A stretch of DNA of 64,000 bases from a bacterium (GTDB lineage: Bacteria; Zixibacteria; MSB-5A5; GN15; FEB-12), in NCBI GenBank assembly GCA_020444475.1, contig JAHLKV010000001.1, positions 62,001 to 126,000 on the forward strand, written 5' to 3'. The position numbers and the translations under genes are program-made. Of the stretch, positions 8,180-16,716 are shown piece by piece. The notes below the pieces were generated by a model. The model worked only from the letters and a program-made list of their open reading frames with translations, did no database searches and was not told the DNA's origin. Every line of letters starts with the position of its first letter. Positions within the stretch are counted from its first letter, which is position 1.

Positions 8180-10372
8180 CTAACTCTCACAGTCCCCGAT
8201 ACAGGCGGCGGGGGGCGGGCCGCCGAGGAACAGGTAGTTGACGAGATAGATCAGATCCGAGAGATCAACGGTGCACTCCAGGTCGCCATTGACATTGGCG
8301 GCAGCCCAGCATACAGGCTGGGGACCGCCAAGGAACAGGTAGTTGACTCCGTAGATGAGATCGGAGAGATCAACCTCGCCGCTGGCATCGTTGTCTAAAT
8401 TCCCGGTGTTTCCGAGGCAGCAACCTCCGGTCCACAGAAGCGTGGCCACAGATCTGGGATTGTACTGCAGGTCCTTCCATCGGAACAGGGGGAGATGAGT
8501 CGTATACCCACCCAGATTAACCGTGGTAGACTGCCCAAGGTCCGCATCGGATGGGATAGAGAAGTAGAGTCGAATCAGTAATCCCTCTCCGGCCGGCAGG
8601 AAATTGACCGGGTTGTTGTCGATCGCCTGGACGACCACGGTCTTGCGGTAGTGTCCCGGATCCCAGTGGAGCCATGCGGGGCCTGACATGTGCTCCGCCC
8701 GTGTCCCGACCAACGTGGCTGAGTCAAACACCGCGCCCAGGGTACCGGTGTACTCGACCGGAACCTCGAAATAGTTCACGGGGACCGTATTCCGGGCATA
8801 GACGTCTACACCGACGGTCGTACCGCCGGACACATTCAGAAGGGCCGGACCAAGCATGGAATCAGCCAGGGCGACGATATAGTTCGGTTTCGCCAATTCG
8901 CGCGTGGCGTCGCCGGTGCTTACCTGCATGGCGACGGTATATAGCCCGGGGTCAGTGTACTCATGTGCCGGTGATTGCACCCAGGCCGAGTCACCATCCC
9001 CGAACGACCACGCCCACGACTGGGCATCGAACTGGGTACTGCCGCTGAAGTTTACATCGAACGGTACCCAGCCGACGTTCACATCAGACGAGAACGACAT
9101 CCATCCGGCCTGTTCGCTGACGTAATAGGCGGTGGCGGCGCAGGCCTGGGTCATGCGATGGAAATAGTCGAAATTGATGTAGCTGGTGCTGTCGTACGGT
9201 GAGTGATACACGGAAGAGAAGTTGTACTCGGCGACAAACGTCACCTCCCAGCCTTCGAGCTGGAAGGGATAATGGTCTGAATAGGCCGATGATCCGGCCA
9301 GCTCACCGGAGATACCCACCAGGGAATCGGCCAGACCGATCCATAGTTCACAGAAATCGGTAAGTGGACCGTGATAGAGGTTAGCCTGATTAGAATTCTG
9401 GTAGTGGCCGATCATGTCCATGTTGAGCATATAAACGACGGTATCACCTCGCGCCGCCGCCTGGGCGGCATAGTATTCCGAGCCGTACAGCCCAAACTCC
9501 TCGGCATCAAACAGAGCGAATATCATGGTCATCTCGGTCGGCACGTCGGCGAGCGCCCGCGCGATCTCAAGGACGGCCATCGCGCCGGTGCCGTTGTCAT
9601 CGGCGCCCGGCGAGCCGGGGACGGCATCAAGGTGAGCCCCGACGATTACGTAGTGATTCGGGAAGGTCGTTCCGACCTTGGTTGCGATGACGTTATAACA
9701 GGCGGTCGGCGTACCGTAGATGCTGGCCGTGAATGGCTGGAAGAAAAGCGAATCATACCCATAGTTGTTGAACTGGTTGTAGGCCCACCAGCGCGCCGTA
9801 TAGAAACCGGAGGAGCCGGCCACGCGTCTGAGACTTTCCAAATAGTGCAGGTGGGCGTTGAGCGTATCCTCAGAGATGCGGCCGATCAGACTGTCCAACG
9901 AGAGGGTCATCGAGCGAGGCGACTTGAGGGTGGGAATCGAACCGAAACGATTGCGGTCGATGTAGCGAATCTCAATCCGCGCCGGGTTCGGCCGCCTGAG
10001 TTCGATGAACTTCCCGGCCAATGAAGGATCATCGAGATTGACCCGGTAGAGACGAATGCCGTCAACTTCACAGATGAGCGGGTACTTTTCGGTATTAACT
10101 CGATCTCTCCGCATGTCCAGCGCCAGATTTTCCAGTGTGAAGCCGACACCGAGCAGTTGTGTCTCCAGGCCGCTTTGGCTGAGGGCCCGAGAGGCGTCCT
10201 GATCGGCCAGCACGAGGTAACCGTCGGTAAGCGCGGCGAGCGGCTGCACCCCGATGGCGTTCAGATCCTTGGCGTCGCTGTCACTGGAGACATAGACGCG
10301 ATAGATGTCATCGGCGATAAGCGCCGGGGAGAAAACGAGTAGACAACAGGCGAGTATAAGTAGCTGTTTCAC
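8180..10372 (-). CDS. Exported M28-family zinc aminopeptidase with PKD, cohesin-like and dockerin-like domains
   Basis: The protein has 730 residues and starts with a signal peptide (VKQLLILACCLLVFSPALIA). An N-terminal domain of ~180 residues, possibly a propeptide, precedes the M28 domain. That domain shows the di-zinc set His247 and Asp249 (GAHLDAVPG), Asp258 (GADDNGTGA), Glu291/Glu292 (FDAEEFG), Asp319 (NMDMIGHY) and His367 (YSDHYPF). Then follow a PKD domain (~424-506, WAWSFGDGDS), a cohesin-like domain (~507-647) and two dockerin-like units ending CIGDCES. GTG at 10372 was preferred to ATG 10387 because GGAGGG lies seven bases before the GTG and overlaps the upstream ATG. It probably removes N-terminal amino acids from peptides outside the cell, complementing the papain-like peptidase downstream. 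Confidence 0.88.
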   Translation of the reverse strand: MKQLLILACCLLVFSPALIADDIYRVYVSSDSDAKDLNAIGVQPLAALTDGYLVLADQDASRALSQSGLETQLLGVGFTLENLALDMRRDRVNTEKYPLICEVDGIRLYRVNLDDPSLAGKFIELRRPNPARIEIRYIDRNRFGSIPTLKSPRSMTLSLDSLIGRISEDTLNAHLHYLESLRRVAGSSGFYTARWWAYNQFNNYGYDSLFFQPFTASIYGTPTACYNVIATKVGTTFPNHYVIVGAHLDAVPGSPGADDNGTGAMAVLEIARALADVPTEMTMIFALFDAEEFGLYGSEYYAAQAAARGDTVVYMLNMDMIGHYQNSNQANLYHGPLTDFCELWIGLADSLVGISGELAGSSAYSDHYPFQLEGWEVTFVAEYNFSSVYHSPYDSTSYINFDYFHRMTQACAATAYYVSEQAGWMSFSSDVNVGWVPFDVNFSGSTQFDAQSWAWSFGDGDSAWVQSPAHEYTDPGLYTVAMQVSTGDATRELAKPNYIVALADSMLGPALLNVSGGTTVGVDVYARNTVPVNYFEVPVEYTGTLGAVFDSATLVGTRAEHMSGPAWLHWDPGHYRKTVVVQAIDNNPVNFLPAGEGLLIRLYFSIPSDADLGQSTTVNLGGYTTHLPLFRWKDLQYNPRSVATLLWTGGCCLGNTGNLDNDASGEVDLSDLIYGVNYLFLGGPQPVCWAAANVNGDLECTVDLSDLIYLVNYLFLGGPPPAACIGDCES

Positions 10373-10501
10373 CGATAGACCCTCCATAAGCCATGATACC
10401 GACACAATCGACGAGATGGGTGGCATCCGGCGATGCCGTACTATATCCCCTCGCCATACACACTAGTGACGCACGTCGCCCGCTCGCCGTGCAATCAAGA
10501 T

Positions 10502-10529
10502 AATATAGCTAAAAGACCCCATTATCCAA
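10502..10529 (-). promoter_or_regulatory. Putative promoter of the M28 peptidase gene
   Basis: TTGGAT (10524-10529), a 16-base spacer and TATATT (10502-10507) lie upstream of the start at 10372 and just past the end of ettA. The pattern is identical in hexamers and spacing to the one before the papain-like peptidase gene at 8053-8080. Confidence 0.45.
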
Positions 10530-10566
10530 GGAAAACAGAGATGAAGGGTGGGGTTTGTCGACGGCC

Positions 10567-12243
10567 TTACCCGGCAACAAGCTTGCGATAGCGGTTACGC
10601 CGGTTCTCGAACGGACTGCCGCCGAATTCCTTGACCCGCCAGGCTTCGTATTGTCCGAAGTTGCCCTCAAACCAGCGCACGGCGCCTTCTCCTTCGAAGA
10701 CGAGCAGGTGTGTACAGATTCTGTCGAGGAAGAAGCGGTCGTGACTAATTACCAGCGCGCAGCCGGCAAAATTAAGGATGGCTTCTTCGAGCATCCGGAG
10801 GGTGTTGACATCCAGGTCATTGGTGGGCTCGTCCATGAGCAGGACGTTGCCGCCGACCTTCAGAATCTTGGCGAGATTACAGCGGTTCATTTCGCCGCCG
10901 GAGAGCATACCAACGGTTTTCTGTTGATCGGGACCGCGGAAACCGAACTGGGACATGTACTGTCGAAGGGGTATGGTTCGTTTGCCGAAATGAAGCTCTT
11001 CGAGACCTTCACCGATTTCTTCGATCAGCGGCCGCTGGGGATTGAGTGATGCCCGTTCCTGATCGACATAGGAAAGGGAAACGGAGGAACCCAGCGTGAC
11101 GGTTCCGGTATCGGGTTTTTCCTGGCCGGTGATGAGGCGAAGCATGGTCGTTTTGCCGGTGCCGTTGGGGCCGATCAAACCGACCACCGCGGAACGAGGC
11201 ACTTTAAACGAAACGTCGGTGAAAAGGGGAGACCCACCAAACGATTTGGAGACGCCTTCGAAATCGATGACCTGAGCGCCGAGCTCCGGTCCGGGAGCGA
11301 TCTGGATCACCGACGCAGCGTCTTTTCCGGCGGTCTCTTTCGCCACCAGCTTTTCGTAGTCGGCCATGCGGGCACGGGTGAGGTCGTGGCGATCCTTGTT
11401 GGACATCTTGATAAACGCCAGTTCGCGCGACAGCTGCTTGCCACGGGGACTATCTTTCTTCTCCTGCTGGGCGAGCACGGAGAGTTTTTGCTCGAGCCAG
11501 GAGCTGTAGTTGCCTTCCCAGGGTATGCCGTAACAGTTTTCCAGTTCCAGGATCCAGCGCGTTATGTTGTCGAGGAAGTAGCGGTCGTGCGTGACGACAA
11601 TGACGGTTCCCGGATAATCGCGCAGTTGCTCTTCGAGCCATTCGATCGTCTCCGCATCGAGATGGTTGGTGGGCTCGTCGAGCAGAAGCAGATCCGGTTG
11701 TTCAAGGAGGATTTTGCACAGTGCGACGCGCCGCTTTTCACCGCCCGACAGAGTAGATACGACCTGGTCGTCACCGGGCAGACAGAGCGCATCGGAAGCG
11801 ATTTCGAGAGTGCGATCCAATTCCCAGGCATTAGTGGCATCAAGTTTGTCCTGAAGCTCGCCCATGCGATCCATGGCCGCCTGCATCTCGTCGTCGGACA
11901 TCGGCTCGGCCATACGGGCCGTGATGTCGTTATATTCGTCCAGCAGCTTCTTGGTGTCGGAGAAGGCCTGTTCGATAGTCTGACGGACGGTGAGGGTTTC
12001 GTCGAGTTCCGGATCCTGTTTGACCATACCGGCCTTGTAGCCGGGTGTGATTACCGCGTGTCCCTGAAATTCATCGTCTAGTCCGGCCATGATGCGAAGC
12101 ACGGTCGATTTTCCGGCTCCGTTTTCGCCCACGATGCCGATCTTGGCGCCGGGGAAGAAGCTCAGATTGATCTCTTTGAGGACCTGTTTCTGGCCATAGA
12201 ACTTGTTGAGCCGCAACATGGTGAAGATGAACTTGTCGGCCAT
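10567..12243 (-). CDS. ettA: ABC-F ATPase EttA, energy-dependent translational throttle
   Basis: This 558-residue protein has two ABC ATPase cassettes and no membrane segments. The first has Walker A GENGAGKST, signature LSGGEKRR and Walker B LLLDEPTNHLD. The second has GPNGTGKTT, LSGGEMNR and LLMDEPTNDLD. The opening, with ILKDI-like NLSFFPGAKIGIVGENGAGKST, matches EttA rather than Uup or ABC-F resistance proteins, and the length is right for EttA. In the family the protein binds the ribosomal E site and couples translation initiation to the ATP/ADP ratio. It is transcribed alone, divergently from the PepF-like gene. Confidence 0.93.
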   Translation of the reverse strand: MADKFIFTMLRLNKFYGQKQVLKEINLSFFPGAKIGIVGENGAGKSTVLRIMAGLDDEFQGHAVITPGYKAGMVKQDPELDETLTVRQTIEQAFSDTKKLLDEYNDITARMAEPMSDDEMQAAMDRMGELQDKLDATNAWELDRTLEIASDALCLPGDDQVVSTLSGGEKRRVALCKILLEQPDLLLLDEPTNHLDAETIEWLEEQLRDYPGTVIVVTHDRYFLDNITRWILELENCYGIPWEGNYSSWLEQKLSVLAQQEKKDSPRGKQLSRELAFIKMSNKDRHDLTRARMADYEKLVAKETAGKDAASVIQIAPGPELGAQVIDFEGVSKSFGGSPLFTDVSFKVPRSAVVGLIGPNGTGKTTMLRLITGQEKPDTGTVTLGSSVSLSYVDQERASLNPQRPLIEEIGEGLEELHFGKRTIPLRQYMSQFGFRGPDQQKTVGMLSGGEMNRCNLAKILKVGGNVLLMDEPTNDLDVNTLRMLEEAILNFAGCALVISHDRFFLDRICTHLLVFEGEGAVRWFEGNFGQYEAWRVKEFGGSPFENRRNRYRKLVAG

Positions 12244-12504
12244 ACGCGAGAATCCTTTCGATCGGAAGTGATAGATATCTGGTCAATGTCGCATTTGTGT
12301 GTCCGTCGGGCCGGAATAACGAGTTTTCCATCGTCAACAACAAGCAGAATCTGCGTCGTCCCGGCGAGCGACAGTGGCGGCAACGTCATTACATGAAACT
12401 AACTGATGGTCCGGTGCGTAGATAGCAAAAGTATTGTGCGGGGACGTTCAGCGTCGTCTCACGTCCCGGGATTGATAGCTCCGCAACAAGAGGAAGGGTC
12501 ATCT

Positions 12505-14409
12505 ATGCGTAACCTTCGCCAACGTTCAATCGTTCAATCGTTCATTCTTGCGCTCGCTCTTGTGCTTTTCGGGTCGAGCGTGCTCTTCGCCGGTCCGTAT
12601 GGTCTGGACCGGGATTCTATCCCTGATAAATACAAATGGGATTTCACCGATATCTACGCATCCTGGGATGAATGGCGCGCCGGGATGGCACAGCTCGAGC
12701 AACTGATGGATCAGTATGCCGCGCTCGAAGGTACCCTGGCACAGGGTCCGGATCAGATACTGAAAGCCTACAAGCTGGGCGACGAGCTCGGCATACTGCT
12801 CTATCGTGTCTATCGCTATCCGCAACTGATGCGCGACACGGATACGCGCAACAATGAGATTTCAGCGAAACTGCAGGAGGTGCAGATCCTGCTGGCCAAG
12901 TTCAATTCCGCTACCTCGTGGTTCAACCCTGAACTGTTGTCGATCTCGTGGGATACGATGAAGGGGTGGCTGAACAAGACTCCTGAGCTGGCGCCGTACG
13001 CGTTCGGCATCGAAGATCTCTACCGTTCACAGGAGCACGTCCTTCCTCCGGAGCAGGAGAAACTGCTCTCGTACTTCAGCCGCTTCAGCAGTACGCCCGG
13101 CAATATCCATGATGAGCTTTCGACCTCAGATATCGAGTTCCCCGAGGTCACGCTCTCCAGCGGTGAGACGGTGACCATGACGCCGGGCAACTACTACAAC
13201 ATTCTCTCGACCAATCGCAATCAGGAAGATCGTCGCAAGGCGTTCGAGGCGCACTATGGAGTGTACAACGCCAATATCAACACGTATGCGTCGATCTACA
13301 ACGGCATCGTGCAGCGTGACTGGGCGATGGCGCAGGCGCGCAATTATGAATCGACGCTCGATGCGGCGCTGTTCGGTGACAACGTACCCGCGGAGGTATT
13401 CGAAAACCTGATGAGTACGGTGAAGGCAGGCACGGCGCCGGTGCGACGCTATATGAAGCTTCGCAAGGAGAAGCTCGGTCTTGACACCTACCACCTGTAC
13501 GACGGCTCCATCCCGCTGGTGGATATCGACAAGACCTACAATTACGACGACATCACCGACGACATCATTGCCTCGGTCGCACCGCTGGGCAAGGAGTATC
13601 AGGCGAAGATGAAGAAGATCTTCACTGACCGGTGGATCGATGTCTACGAGAACGAAGGGAAGTCGAGTGGTGCGTATTCGGCCGGCGTCTACGGTGTCCA
13701 TCCGTACCTCCTGCTGAATTTCAATGGAACGCTCGATAATGTGTTTACGGTGGCTCACGAGGTCGGCCATTGTATGCATACGCAGCTGTCCGATGAGTCG
13801 CAGCCGTTTGCCACGGCGAGCTACACGATTTTCGTCGCCGAAGTGGCATCGACGCTTAATGAAGCCCTCTTTCTCGACTATATGATGGAGCGGACGACCG
13901 ATCCGAAGGAGCGTGTCGCGCTGCTGCAGCACTCGATCGAGAATATTCTGGGTACGTTCTATACCCAGGTAATGTTCGCCGACTTCGAATGGCAGGCGCA
14001 CAAGATGGCCGAAGAGGGCAGGCCAATCACGGCCGAGGCGCTCAAGCAGCTCTACTTCTCGCTGCTGACGGAGTACTATGGCGACGCTGTCGAGCTCGAT
14101 GACCTCTACGGCGCGACCTGGTCCCGGATCTCACATTTCTACGGTTCACCGTACTACGTGTACAAGTATGCGACCTGTTTCGCGTCGTCGGCGAAGCTGG
14201 TCAAGGAGATCCAGTCATCCGACAAGGATGTTCGTGAAGCGGCGGTAAAGCGCTATCTGGCGCTGTTACGGTCGGGTGGGAGCGACTACCCGATGAATCA
14301 GCTTCAGGCGGCCGGTGTTGATCTCTCCAGGAGGGAGACGATTCAGGCGGTCGTATCGCAACTGGATGAATTGGTGAGTCAGTTCGAGACTGAGCTTCAG
14401 AAGATCTAA
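12505..14409 (+). CDS. Oligoendopeptidase F-like M3 metallopeptidase with a signal peptide
   Basis: The 634-residue protein carries the M3 zinc motif HEVGH (residues 418-422) with the downstream glutamate in FVAEVASTLNEA. The surrounding sequence follows the PepF/M3B pattern throughout. ATG 12505 is preceded by AGGAAGG at 12491-12497. The frame is open further upstream but without a better start. The N-terminus MRNLRQRSIVQSFILALALVLFGSSVLFAG is a clear export signal, whereas classical PepF is cytosolic. The enzyme should therefore cleave oligopeptides in the periplasm or outside, which fits the nearby exported peptidases. A good terminator follows. Confidence 0.9.
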   Translation: MRNLRQRSIVQSFILALALVLFGSSVLFAGPYGLDRDSIPDKYKWDFTDIYASWDEWRAGMAQLEQLMDQYAALEGTLAQGPDQILKAYKLGDELGILLYRVYRYPQLMRDTDTRNNEISAKLQEVQILLAKFNSATSWFNPELLSISWDTMKGWLNKTPELAPYAFGIEDLYRSQEHVLPPEQEKLLSYFSRFSSTPGNIHDELSTSDIEFPEVTLSSGETVTMTPGNYYNILSTNRNQEDRRKAFEAHYGVYNANINTYASIYNGIVQRDWAMAQARNYESTLDAALFGDNVPAEVFENLMSTVKAGTAPVRRYMKLRKEKLGLDTYHLYDGSIPLVDIDKTYNYDDITDDIIASVAPLGKEYQAKMKKIFTDRWIDVYENEGKSSGAYSAGVYGVHPYLLLNFNGTLDNVFTVAHEVGHCMHTQLSDESQPFATASYTIFVAEVASTLNEALFLDYMMERTTDPKERVALLQHSIENILGTFYTQVMFADFEWQAHKMAEEGRPITAEALKQLYFSLLTEYYGDAVELDDLYGATWSRISHFYGSPYYVYKYATCFASSAKLVKEIQSSDKDVREAAVKRYLALLRSGGSDYPMNQLQAAGVDLSRRETIQAVVSQLDELVSQFETELQKI

Positions 14410-14445
14410 AAAGACCCTTCCCGGGAATCCTCGCACAGAGGATTG

Positions 14446-14471
14446 GGGCCGGCTGAGCAATCAGCCGGCCC
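14446..14471 (+). terminator. Hairpin terminator after the PepF-like gene
   Basis: GGGCCGGCTGA (14446-14456) pairs with TCAGCCGGCCC (14461-14471) around GCAA, followed by TCTCTTTT. It is a strong intrinsic terminator on the plus strand. The convergent gene ending at 14495 may also use the hairpin, but without a T run in that direction. Confidence 0.88.
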
Positions 14472-14494
14472 TCTCTTTTGCGCGGGAGACCTGC

Positions 14495-16474
14495 TTAGCA
14501 GCGAGGGTCGCACCTGGCAGGCGCAGGGCCACCGCTGAACAAGTAGTTGACCAGATAGATCAGGTCGGAGAGATCGACGCCACCCGTCCCATTGATGTTT
14601 GCCGACGACGGACAGGGAGGCGGCGGACCGCCTCCAAAGAGGTAGTTCACCAGATAGATCAGATCGGACAAATCGATGCCACCGACGCCGTTGACGTTTC
14701 CTGCCAGTCCCTTGCAGCAGTTCGTATGGCTTCCCATGTAAACGGTCTGGTCAGCATTCTGCCGGGCGTCGTTCCAGACATAGGCGGGTCCCTGTGCAGC
14801 GGTCTGGTCGACCGAGACATAATCGCCCACGTGCACGGCGGTGGGGAAGGGGGTGTTGGAGATGCTCGGAGTAGGCCCCTGATCCGACAGCAGGCAATCG
14901 GTCCAGGTCAGGCCGCAGTCATTGGAGTGTGAAGCCCACACTTCGATATCGGTGTTGCCGGGATTATTGCGCCGGTCGTAGTACGCCACGATGATCTCGC
15001 TCGAGTACTCATCGACCCGCATGTGCGGAGCCCACTGATCGAGGCCGTTGCCGATGGGATCCTGATTGACGCGCACCGGCAGACTCCAGGTGCGGCCGCC
15101 GTCGAAACTCGATGCGAACATAATGTCGATGTCGCCATTGATCATATCGGTCCAGGCGAGATACACGGCACCCGGGCACGGGCTGTTCGGGGCGTTGTCG
15201 CACGCTATGGTCACGGTGTTGGTGCCGGTAATTCCCGGCGCGATCGTGGGCGGAACCGGAATGTAGCCAAGCACCGCGAGCGGCCCGGCTCCCGCAGTCA
15301 ACGCTCCCCAGGGACCTCCGGCTCCGGGCGTGGGGGAGGCGTCGACGAGAATCGCGCCTCCGAGGACGTCCAGCCAGGCTACGTAAGCTCCCCCGGGCGG
15401 CAACAGAGGATTGTTGGGACCGGCGATGTCAATCGCGGGTCGGTGTGAGACCATCGAGCCGGCATAGACCGGCAATGCAATGACGTGCGAGAATGGAACA
15501 GTCGTCCCAGGGTAGGGCGGCGCAGTACCCGAGCCGATAGCTGTGGAAGCCGAATTGATGGTGTACACGTCGCCTAAATCATCGAATGGATTGCCGTTAC
15601 CGTCGGCGTCGCCGCCGGTGGCATCGGTGTACTCGACCCAGGCGAACAAGGCGTCACCGAACGCCGGACTGGCCGGGTTGTCATCGACTTCGACGACCGG
15701 GTAGTCAAGCCAGGTGAGGCCCGGATTGTTGGTTGAAAGAGGTGTAGGATTACCGAACGGAGCCCCGCCGCCCGTCGAGATATTGGCCACAATGGCGCAG
15801 TTACCGGGTCCGAAGGGTCCGGAGTCGCGCTGCGAACTGACCATGACGAATCCGCCAAAAGCGGGATTAGTCGCCGATAGCCAGGCATTCCATTCCTCGT
15901 TGAACGCGAAGTCGGGAGCCTTTAGGGCGGTTGACCATGTCCCGGTGAGGCCACCCGACGAGGACCAGCCCCAACCAACCTGCGACGGCCCCGCAGCTCC
16001 GGCGACGAGAAACTCGGTAAAAACCGCATACAGCTCTCCCGGCACACGCTCATGAATAGCAATTGCCGGATTCGTGGCATCGACAAACGGCCCGGCGGCC
16101 GTTGGAATCTCGGCGTTCGGTTCCGGTCCGGAGGAGTGGTCGATGAGGACTGTCCCAACCATGCCGGCATGGAAGATACAGTGGTAGGGAAAGGGACCGG
16201 GACCATCCATCGGCGTGAAGACGACGTCGTATGTGTGTCCTGGAGCGTTAAGTGTGCCGGAATCCCAGAACCGTCGAGAAGCAATGTCCGAGGTCGACGT
16301 ATGGACGCCGTTGATTAGTGTCCAGCGGACCGTGTCTCCGTAACTTACGGTTACACTGGCGGGAGAGAAGAAATTGTTATCTACGGAGACGTTGTGGATG
16401 GTAGCTCGTGCGTCGTGTGATCCGGCCAGCACACACGCAGCGACCAGCACCAGTCGAACTGCGAATACCTTCAT
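14495..16474 (-). CDS. Exported cupredoxin / sialidase-like propeller protein with dockerin-like tag (paralogue 1)
   Basis: The protein has 659 residues with a signal peptide (MKVFAVRLVLVAACVLAGSHDARA). Residues ~25-112 form a cupredoxin domain with a complete type-1 copper site: His58 (NGVHTS) and Cys99, His102, Met105 (YHCIFHAGM). The middle ~120-580 contains repeated beta-strands with BNR/Asp-box-like features (SFDGGRTWSLPVRVN, CGLTW), as in sialidase-fold propellers, but no recognisable sialidase catalytic set. Two dockerin-like units end with C-D-P-R-C at the stop. ATG 16474 has AGGAGG at 16482-16487. It is a tandem paralogue of the gene at 16717, with identical copper-ligand numbering. 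Electron transfer or copper binding outside the cell is plausible. The substrate is unknown. Confidence 0.82.
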   Translation of the reverse strand: MKVFAVRLVLVAACVLAGSHDARATIHNVSVDNNFFSPASVTVSYGDTVRWTLINGVHTSTSDIASRRFWDSGTLNAPGHTYDVVFTPMDGPGPFPYHCIFHAGMVGTVLIDHSSGPEPNAEIPTAAGPFVDATNPAIAIHERVPGELYAVFTEFLVAGAAGPSQVGWGWSSSGGLTGTWSTALKAPDFAFNEEWNAWLSATNPAFGGFVMVSSQRDSGPFGPGNCAIVANISTGGGAPFGNPTPLSTNNPGLTWLDYPVVEVDDNPASPAFGDALFAWVEYTDATGGDADGNGNPFDDLGDVYTINSASTAIGSGTAPPYPGTTVPFSHVIALPVYAGSMVSHRPAIDIAGPNNPLLPPGGAYVAWLDVLGGAILVDASPTPGAGGPWGALTAGAGPLAVLGYIPVPPTIAPGITGTNTVTIACDNAPNSPCPGAVYLAWTDMINGDIDIMFASSFDGGRTWSLPVRVNQDPIGNGLDQWAPHMRVDEYSSEIIVAYYDRRNNPGNTDIEVWASHSNDCGLTWTDCLLSDQGPTPSISNTPFPTAVHVGDYVSVDQTAAQGPAYVWNDARQNADQTVYMGSHTNCCKGLAGNVNGVGGIDLSDLIYLVNYLFGGGPPPPCPSSANINGTGGVDLSDLIYLVNYLFSGGPAPARCDPRC

Positions 16475-16613
16475 GGAAAAACCTCCTGATACGATTGCGT
16501 ATTGAAAAGCGATCCCTGCTGACGCGCCATGAAAGATGCCGCCGATGAGTGATTCGATGGAGGTTTACCGGAAGCGGCCCTCGGAGATGCCCTGGAAGGA
16601 CTATGACGACTGT

Positions 16614-16643
16614 AATATAGTATTCGTGGGGCGTTGTTGTCAA
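16614..16643 (-). promoter_or_regulatory. Sigma70-type promoter for the gene at 14495-16474
   Basis: TTGACA (16638-16643) and TATATT (16614-16619) are 18 bases apart on the minus strand. The implied leader before ATG 16474 is about 130 bases. It begins right after the terminator of the upstream paralogue, so the two paralogues appear to be separately transcribed. Confidence 0.6.
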
Positions 16644-16666
16644 CGATAAAGCGCCACGACAACGAA

Positions 16667-16694
16667 ACGGGGCGAGCCAGTCGGCTCGCCCCGT
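16667..16694 (-). terminator. Hairpin terminator after the cupredoxin/MopE-repeat gene
   Basis: ACGGGGCGAGCC (16667-16678) pairs perfectly over 12 bp with GGCTCGCCCCGT (16683-16694) around AGTC. It is followed on the minus strand by TTCGTTGTCG. It lies 22 bases past the stop at 16717. Confidence 0.75.
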
Positions 16695-16716
16695 CGGGCT
16701 GAATCGAGTTCCCTGA

